Shown here piece by piece: positions 58,496-64,000 of a DNA stretch of 64,000 nucleotides. Both the position numbers and the translations under genes were made by a program. The notes beneath the pieces were generated by a model, which did not search any database, was not told where the DNA came from, and was given only the letters and a program-made list of their open reading frames with translations. The stretch's first letter is position 1, and each line of letters opens with the position of its first letter. The DNA is from Micromonospora echinospora (lineage in GTDB: Bacteria; Actinomycetota; Actinomycetes; Mycobacteriales; Micromonosporaceae): assembly GCF_014203425.1 (NCBI RefSeq), contig NZ_JACHJC010000001.1:3374001-3438000 (forward strand). Reading direction: 5' to 3'.

Positions 58496-59020
58496 AGCCC
58501 GAACGACGCTTACGGCATGAACGGCCGCGGTCTCCAAGCGCGCGGGTCCATGGTGTGCGCGGGCGCAGGGAAGCCCCACCGGGAGTCCGGTGCTCTGCGG
58601 GGCACGATCGCCGTCGGTGTGGCTATCAATATCGTGACGACGCGAACGGACGGCCAGCCCGCCGCGGCAGCGCATCCTTGACTAACGCCTACCTGGCTAG
58701 GCTTGCGCGAGCTTCAGAGTTGCGCTGAGCGTCATCGGCGGTGGGGCAATGGGTTGTGCGCCCCACCGACACGACCCCCACGACTGCGGCCAGCGAGTAG
58801 CGAATGGGTAGGGGCGCACGGTTCCCTTGGTGGCGGGTGTTCTGCTGATGGGGGAGCGGGGCGCGGTGGACTGGCGACGCCCTTTCGGCCCCCGTTTACC
58901 CCCCGAGAACCCTGCGCATGGTTGACAACCAGTGACAATTGGCGATCGTCGCCTGACCACGTCTGCGCAGCTCAACGCCTACTTCTGATAGTCAATGACA
59001 AAGGCAGGATGGCTACGGGC
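58496..59020. other. about 520 bases without a recognisable gene
   Basis: No frame here looks like a protein family I know. Together with the VOC scrap and the tRNA remnant it looks like a site where a mobile element or genes have been lost. Confidence 0.4.
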
Positions 59021-59063
59021 GGTAACAAGGGGTCGTCGGTTCGAATCCGGCCGTCCCGACGCA
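59021..59063 (+). other. 3' half of a tRNA, possible attachment-site remnant
   Basis: The T arm is well formed: GTCGG (59035-59039), loop TTCGAAT, CCGGC (59047-59051), followed by CGTCCCG and A as a seven-base acceptor strand with discriminator. No matching CGGGACG acceptor 5' strand, D arm or anticodon arm lies upstream at the right distance. Integrating elements of actinomycetes duplicate tRNA 3' halves when they insert, so this may be an old att site. Confidence 0.5.
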
Positions 59064-59436
59064 GGTCAGAGGGCTGATCCGGATATCGGGTCGGCCCTTC
59101 TTGGCGTTCTGAGTACCAGATCGAGCTCACCGACGGTCACGGTGGCGAGGGAGGGCTCCGGCGGTCGCAGGTTTGCCGGCCGTCCTCCCCGGGGTTGAGC
59201 GGGCCGAGAGCGACCTTGCTGCCCTTCGATTTGAGGCGAGCCGCCTCGGCCCTACGACGCGCGGAGATTTTTATTGCTGAGTCAAAAATTCGACGTTCAT
59301 CTCTGGCATTGGGAGTGGTCGTGCGTTCATGATGTTGGCGGTACGGCCGCCCGGAGATCCGCCCACCCTGTTGGATGACGTGCTCGGCAGGGCCGGCCGG
59401 TCCCCGGGCGCGTCGCTTTTCGACTGGGAGGTAGTC

Positions 59437-62097
59437 ATGACACCGACGGGACCACGCAGGCCCGCCCTGCTCCGGTCCGGCATCGCGGCCGCAGCAACCG
59501 TGCTGGCTCTTGCCGCGAGCACCGTGTCCGCGACGGCCGCCCCAGCCGAAGGTGACATCCTCGCCGCGGGCGGCCCGACCGCCGTGGCTGGCTCCTACAT
59601 CGTCGTGTTGCGGGACTCCGCCGTCAGAGTCACCGCCGTGGACACCACTGCCCGTGACCTCACCGCACAGCAGGGCGGCAGCGTCGGCCCGGTCTACCGG
59701 CACGCCCTGCGAGGCTTCGAGGCCCGACTCTCCGAGCGCGGCGCCCGCCGCCTCGCCGCCCATCCGGCCGTCGCCTCCGTTACGCAGAACCACACGGTGT
59801 CCGTGGCAGGCGTGCAGAGCCCGACGCCGTCCTGGGGCCTGGACCGGATCGACCAGCGCGCGTTGCCGCTGGACAACTCGTTCACCTATCCTCGCGTGTC
59901 GCCGGGCGTGCGGGCGTATGTCATCGACTCCGGAATCAACCTGACCCACACCGAGTTCGCCGGGCGGGCGGTGTCCGGCTGGGACTTCATCGACAACGAT
60001 GCCGACGCCACCGACTGTATGGGGCACGGTACGCACGTGGCCGGCACGGTCGGCGGCGCCACCTACGGGGTGGCCAAGAACGTGCAGTTGGTGGCCGTAC
60101 GCGTCTTCAACTGCGACGGCCGCGGCACCACCTCGAATGTTCTTGCCGGGGTCGACTGGGTGACCGGCGACCATGATCCGGGTGAGTTGGCCGTGGCGAA
60201 CATGAGCCTCGGCGGCCCGCCGTACGCGCCCATGGTCGACGCCGTGCGACGGTCGATCGCAGACGGCGTCACCTACGTGGCGGCTGCGGGCAACGAGAGT
60301 GGCGCCGACGCGTGTTCCTACACCCCGGCCTCCGTCCCGGAGGCGATCACCGTCGCCGCCACCGACGCCACCGACGCCCGCGCATCGTTTTCCAACATCG
60401 GTACGTGCGTGGACCTGTTCGCGCCCGGCGCCGAGATCACCTCGGCCTACATCGGCAGCAGCACCGCAACCCGCACCGCCTCCGGAACCTCGATGGCCAC
60501 CCCGCACGTCACCGGGGCGGCGGCGTTGATCCTGGCCGACAACCCCACCTACACCCCGGCGCAGGTGTCCCAGGCACTCCTGGCCGACACCACTCCCGGC
60601 GTGGTGACCAATCCGGGTGTCGGCTCGCCGAACCGGCTGCTCTACGTCAGCGCCACCACCCCGGCCAACGACTTCGCACTGACCGCTACCCCCGTCAGCG
60701 GCACCGTCACTGCCGGCGGCACCATCTCCACCACGATCACCGCGACCGTCACAAACGGTGCGGCCCAACCGGTCTCCCTGGTGGCCCGCGGCCTACCCGG
60801 AGGCGCCGACGCCACATTCCAGCCCGCGAGCGTTCCCTCCAATGGCAGCACCACCCTGACCATCAACACAGCGTCGACAACCATGGCCGGCGACTACACC
60901 ATCACGGTGATCGGCACCGGGACCGGTGCAACCCGCGCGACGGCATTCCAGCTACACGTCAACGACCCGGCCGGCTGCGTCGGCTCGAACGGCACAGACA
61001 CGGCGATCACCCAGAGCACGAGCGCCCTGGTCCCCATCGCGATCACCGATTGCCCCGGCGCCGCCGCTCGCAACAGCACCATCGAACTGCACATCGACCA
61101 TTCCGGCATCGGTGACCTCGACATACGGCTGCTCGCACCCGACGGCACCTGGTACTACCTGCTGGACCGCACCGGCGGCCACAGCGACGACATCGACTAC
61201 ACCTTCACCCACGACCTGTCGTCCGAGACCGCGAACGGCACCTGGACGCTGTGGCTCAACGACCTCCTGCACTCGGGCACCGGGTTCCTCGACTCGTGGC
61301 GCATCAACCTCGCGGGCGCCGACCTGCCGGCACCAGCATGCGGTGGCCGCACCACCACCAACCTACGGATACCGGCCGCAGGCACGGTCGAATCGTCAAT
61401 CAGCGTGGCCGACTGCGGCCTGGCGCCGTCGACCAAGAGCTACATCGAGCCCAACATCCGTCACCAGTACGGCCGAGACCTTCGAGTCTCCCTCATCGCG
61501 CCGGACGGGCAGGCAATCCTGCTCAAGGATGCCTACGTGGGGTCGTACCGAGCAAACGTCGGCGAAACCTTCATCACTGATCTGTCGAGCAAGCCCACAG
61601 CTGGCACCTGGAAACTGCGGGTCGAGAACGTCGCCAACTATGAAGGCATGTTCGAAGGCTGGAAGCTGACCCTCGATGGCGGCACCACACCACCGCCCAC
61701 CACGCCGCCGCCGACGACGCCTCCCCCCACCACGCCGCCGCCGACGACGCCGCCGCCCACCACCCCGCCTCCGACCACCCCGCCCCCCGGTGGGAGCCCC
61801 GCCTGCACCGCCGTCTACTCCGTGCAGGACCAGTGGAACGGTGCGTTCGTCGCCAACGTCAACGTCACGGCAGGAGCCACCCCGCTCACCGGCTGGCGGG
61901 TCACCCTCAACCTGCCGGGCGGCGCCTCGGTCACCTCGCTCTGGAACGGTGTCAACAGCGGCACCAGCGGGACCATCACCGTCGCGAACCAGAGCTACAA
62001 CGGACGTCTGGCCGCAGGCCAGACCACCAGTTTCGGATTCCAGGGCACCGGAAACGGCAACGGCGCCACCGCCACCTGCACCGGAAGCTTGAGCTAA
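59437..62097 (+). CDS. secreted S8 subtilase with P-domains and a cellulose-binding module
   Basis: An 886-aa exported protease. ATG 59437 follows GGGAGG and gives a signal peptide (hydrophobic 16-30, AAPA near 36). An I9 propeptide covers about 50-125. The catalytic triad is Asp164 (VIDSGIN), His197 (GHGTHVAGT) and Ser352 (SGTSMATPH). A beta-sandwich domain follows (about 405-505), then two proprotein-convertase P-like domains (about 510-625 and 630-745; [22 protein letters not shown]). A Pro/Thr linker (PPPTT repeats) joins a C-terminal CBM2 ([30 protein letters not shown]). It probably degrades protein on plant cell-wall material. Confidence 0.93.
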   Translation: MTPTGPRRPALLRSGIAAAATVLALAASTVSATAAPAEGDILAAGGPTAVAGSYIVVLRDSAVRVTAVDTTARDLTAQQGGSVGPVYRHALRGFEARLSERGARRLAAHPAVASVTQNHTVSVAGVQSPTPSWGLDRIDQRALPLDNSFTYPRVSPGVRAYVIDSGINLTHTEFAGRAVSGWDFIDNDADATDCMGHGTHVAGTVGGATYGVAKNVQLVAVRVFNCDGRGTTSNVLAGVDWVTGDHDPGELAVANMSLGGPPYAPMVDAVRRSIADGVTYVAAAGNESGADACSYTPASVPEAITVAATDATDARASFSNIGTCVDLFAPGAEITSAYIGSSTATRTASGTSMATPHVTGAAALILADNPTYTPAQVSQALLADTTPGVVTNPGVGSPNRLLYVSATTPANDFALTATPVSGTVTAGGTISTTITATVTNGAAQPVSLVARGLPGGADATFQPASVPSNGSTTLTINTASTTMAGDYTITVIGTGTGATRATAFQLHVNDPAGCVGSNGTDTAITQSTSALVPIAITDCPGAAARNSTIELHIDHSGIGDLDIRLLAPDGTWYYLLDRTGGHSDDIDYTFTHDLSSETANGTWTLWLNDLLHSGTGFLDSWRINLAGADLPAPACGGRTTTNLRIPAAGTVESSISVADCGLAPSTKSYIEPNIRHQYGRDLRVSLIAPDGQAILLKDAYVGSYRANVGETFITDLSSKPTAGTWKLRVENVANYEGMFEGWKLTLDGGTTPPPTTPPPTTPPPTTPPPTTPPPTTPPPTTPPPGGSPACTAVYSVQDQWNGAFVANVNVTAGATPLTGWRVTLNLPGGASVTSLWNGVNSGTSGTITVANQSYNGRLAAGQTTSFGFQGTGNGNGATATCTGSLS

Positions 62098-62150
62098 GAG
62101 CGACCGGCAATCGGTAGGGCGTCTGGACAGAGGGGACCCCGAGGCAGCAA

Positions 62151-62216
62151 GCAGGCACGGGCCCATTGATCACGAGAGTTCTCTACGCTTCGTGACCGAT
62201 GGAGTCCCGTGCCTGC
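62151..62216 (+). terminator. long imperfect hairpin after the subtilase gene
   Basis: GCAGGCACGGG (62151-62161) pairs perfectly with CCCGTGCCTGC (62206-62216), and inner segments GATCACGA and TCGTGACC pair with one mismatch. It starts 54 bases after the stop. It could be a terminator or the remnant of a transposon end. Confidence 0.45.
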
Positions 62217-62809
62217 ATAGATGGGGTGCCCTCGGCGACGGTGAGCTGGTCGATCCGCCGCCGAAGTACCGGCACCAGAGCCAGCAGTTGGGCCGAGGGT
62301 GTCGATGGCCCTTTCCGCCGCCGAGTGCGACCCCCCGAAGTGGGCCCACCCCTGGAAGGCCGTCGAAATCACCTGCACCCCATCGCGATCGACAATGGAC
62401 CTGAAAGCGAGTTACGAGACATGCCCTCAGCATCAAACTAAGTGGGGAGCGACAATCCTGACCACCAGTTCTCTGTGGGAGTTCACGCCGGACCGCTCGC
62501 CCGCATCACCGCACGTCAGCGCCCGTCGCCCTGTCCAGCATCGATGAGCACTTCGGGCGTGTTGACCACTTCACCGAGCTGCACCCAATCTGCTTTTCCC
62601 AACCGGGCTCGCACCGGGCCGCCCACCGATCGTGAGCTGCCAGCCCGGTGCCACCGTTGGCGCCAGCGCCTGGCTCCCACCGGGGAGCACGCCCACGATC
62701 GCCGCGCCGTGTCAGCGGCATGAGCATGCACTGATCAAACGGTCCTGGCGACCGCACCGCGCCTGATTGGCGGTAGATGAGCGCACTGTCCCAACTCTGT
62801 GGCCGTGCG
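62217..62809. other. about 590 bases without a recognisable gene
   Basis: Frames on both strands are short, overlap one another and have biased composition. I see no domain signature. The segment separates the subtilase gene from the convergent Lrp-type gene. Confidence 0.4.
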
Positions 62810-63268
62810 TTACGGGTCGAGTGCTTCGATGACCTGCTTTCGGGCGTGTTGGTAGATGACGGAGCTGCGGAACCCGACGATCTCGCGGCGTCCGCTGAAC
62901 TTGTCCATGAGGAAGGAGTGCAGGCCGTCGACGCTGGGGACAGCGACGTGGACGAGGAAGTCGTCGCCGCCGGCCACAACGTACACCGACAGCACCTCGG
63001 GCAGCTCCATCGCATATTTCTTGAAGCCGTCGATGACGGTGCGGCTCAGGGGCCGAACCTGCACGTGCAGCAATGCTTGGACGCCGCGGTTGAGGGCGGC
63101 CAGGCTGATCTCGGCGTGATAGCCGGTGATCACGCCGCGTTCCCGCAGTGCGCGCACGCGCTCTAGGCAGGTGGACGGCGCGATGCCGACCGCGCGGGCC
63201 AGTTCGCGGTTGGTCTGCCGCGCATGTGTCTGCAGGTGCTCGATGATCGCCGTATCAAGTTCGTCCAC
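62810..63268 (-). CDS. Lrp/AsnC-family transcriptional regulator
   Basis: A 152-aa regulator. The winged helix-turn-helix is DELDTAIIEHLQTHARQTNRELARAVGIAPSTCLERVRAL, and the RAM effector domain follows (VQALLHVQVRP, EVLSVYVVAGGDDFLVHVAV). GTG 63268 gives the standard VDELD start; the long upstream frame is antisense to the dehydrogenase gene. It is divergent from that gene with 108 bases between and probably controls it in response to a branched-chain or aromatic amino acid. Confidence 0.93.
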   Translation of the reverse strand: MDELDTAIIEHLQTHARQTNRELARAVGIAPSTCLERVRALRERGVITGYHAEISLAALNRGVQALLHVQVRPLSRTVIDGFKKYAMELPEVLSVYVVAGGDDFLVHVAVPSVDGLHSFLMDKFSGRREIVGFRSSVIYQHARKQVIEALDP

Positions 63269-63376
63269 GACCGGGATCTTGTCATCTTCTCCGAACGATG
63301 TTCGCTTTGAGCTGGTCGGCGCCAACCACCTGCCTACTGTCGATCCCGTTCCGGCGAGCGCACGACAGGAGCCATC

Positions 63377-64000
63377 ATGGTCGCGCCCCACCTCGACACC
63401 GAGTCCATGCACGAACACGTCGTCATCAGGCGGGGCGTACGGTCCGGCCTGCCGATCGTTGTCGCGGTGCACTCCACCGCGCTCGGTCAGGCCATCGGCG
63501 GCTGCCGGGTCGCGCAGTACCCGCACTGGCGCGACGGGCTTACTGACGCGCTGCGGCTGTCGGCCGCGATGTCGGACAAATGCGCGCTGGCCGGGCTGCC
63601 CAACGGCGGCGGCAAGACCGTCGTCGCCCTGCCCCCGGGCAGGACACTCGACACGGCCGCCCGTCGGGCGGTGCTGCATGACGCGGGCGACGCGATCGCC
63701 GGCCTGGACGGCGCCTATGCCACCGGACCCGACGTGGGAACCGGACCGGACGACATGGTCACGATCGCCGAGCGGACCCCGCATGCGTTCTGCCGACCGG
63801 TGCACGCCGGTGGCAGCGGCGATTCCTCCGGACACACCGCCGTCGGCGTCCTCGCCGCGCTGCATGCCCTGTGCGCCGAGCGATTCGGGTCAGCCGATCT
63901 GTCCGCGCGCAGCTTCGCCGTTCTCGGCCTCGGCCGCGTCGGCGGGCATGTGCTGCGCATGCTTGCCGACGCCGGCGCGACCCTGGTGGCCGCCGACATC
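63377..64000 (+). CDS. Glu/Leu/Phe/Val dehydrogenase, N-terminal part (runs off window)
   Basis: The first 208 codons are present. ATG follows ACAGGAGCCATC. The substrate lysine is Lys68 (MSDKCALAGLPNGGGKT) and the second lysine Lys80 in GGGKT, as in leucine and valine dehydrogenases; YATGPDVGTGPDDM near 115 carries the catalytic Asp. The NAD domain begins with AVLGLGRVGGHV near 180. It would oxidatively deaminate a branched-chain amino acid to its 2-oxo acid, a supply route for branched fatty-acid or polyketide starters. Val, Leu or Phe preference cannot be decided here. Confidence 0.92.
   Translation, partial: MVAPHLDTESMHEHVVIRRGVRSGLPIVVAVHSTALGQAIGGCRVAQYPHWRDGLTDALRLSAAMSDKCALAGLPNGGGKTVVALPPGRTLDTAARRAVLHDAGDAIAGLDGAYATGPDVGTGPDDMVTIAERTPHAFCRPVHAGGSGDSSGHTAVGVLAALHALCAERFGSADLSARSFAVLGLGRVGGHVLRMLADAGATLVAADI

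Noticed and set aside
61681..61795. Tandem ACC/CCG-rich repeats
   Set aside because: They encode the Pro/Thr linker of the subtilase, not a CRISPR or intergenic repeat.
62810..63865. 351-codon version of the Lrp regulator
   Set aside because: The extra 199 residues are antisense to the dehydrogenase gene; the Lrp domain begins exactly at GTG 63268.

Overview
The window is a high-GC actinomycete chromosome segment. The cellobiose-type ABC/GH1/LacI locus, LuxR/DesR-type two-component pair, large ATP-binding LuxR regulators, PknB-like kinases and a second EF-Tu suggest a Micromonosporaceae or Streptomyces relative; the genus is inference, since no rRNA or complete tRNA is present.

Layout: (1) 1-4268, a tightly packed acyl-CoA catabolism operon (two acyl-CoA dehydrogenases, SDR, MaoC hydratase, acyl-CoA synthetase). 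(2) 4.7-8.25 kb, a drug-type ABC exporter divergent from a histidine kinase/response regulator pair. (3) 8.3-12.0 kb, a secreted TAP-like peptidase and an NAD(P)-binding oxidoreductase separated by gene debris (MerR, AbiEii-like and GNAT relics). (4) 12.0-38.4 kb, the accessory core: three copies of a module in which a ~915-aa LuxR regulator faces a short stub equal to the N-terminus of a DrrA-type ABC ATPase; behind the stub lies a Ser/Thr kinase in one copy and an alpha/beta hydrolase plus GPP34 gene in the two others. Two pairs of near-identical inverted repeats interleave here, and between them lie many deletion-fused, truncated or frameshifted genes, plus a glutaminase, a divergent second EF-Tu, an IS481-type element sitting in a stop codon, a sigma factor without region 2, an isochorismatase-like and a 3-hydroxyisobutyrate-dehydrogenase-like gene. 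(5) 38.7-41.6 kb, an IS nest (IS630 family, 5'-truncated ISL3 family) abutting a decapitated beta-helix/discoidin gene. (6) 41.9-45.9 kb, an unrecognised two-gene operon: a helical 397-aa protein and a 943-aa protein with two tandem beta-helix units. (7) 46.5-52.4 kb, a beta-glucoside utilisation locus (GH1, two permeases, lipoprotein receptor, LacI repressor) with three copies of one operator. (8) 52.8-58.2 kb, a membrane-anchored NUDIX-like protein, an SGNH hydrolase/methyltransferase pair facing a TetR regulator with paired operators, a deaminase and a GNAT protein. (9) 58.2-64.0 kb, a largely empty stretch with a tRNA 3'-half relic, a secreted subtilase with a cellulose-binding module, an Lrp/AsnC regulator and a divergent amino-acid dehydrogenase running off the window.

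The strongest candidates for something undescribed are the duplicated LuxR/ABC-stub regulatory cassette with its shared upstream element, the helical/double-beta-helix operon, and the second EF-Tu, which differs at residues tied to elfamycin and GE2270A resistance. Functions are read from motifs and family knowledge; no database search was run.
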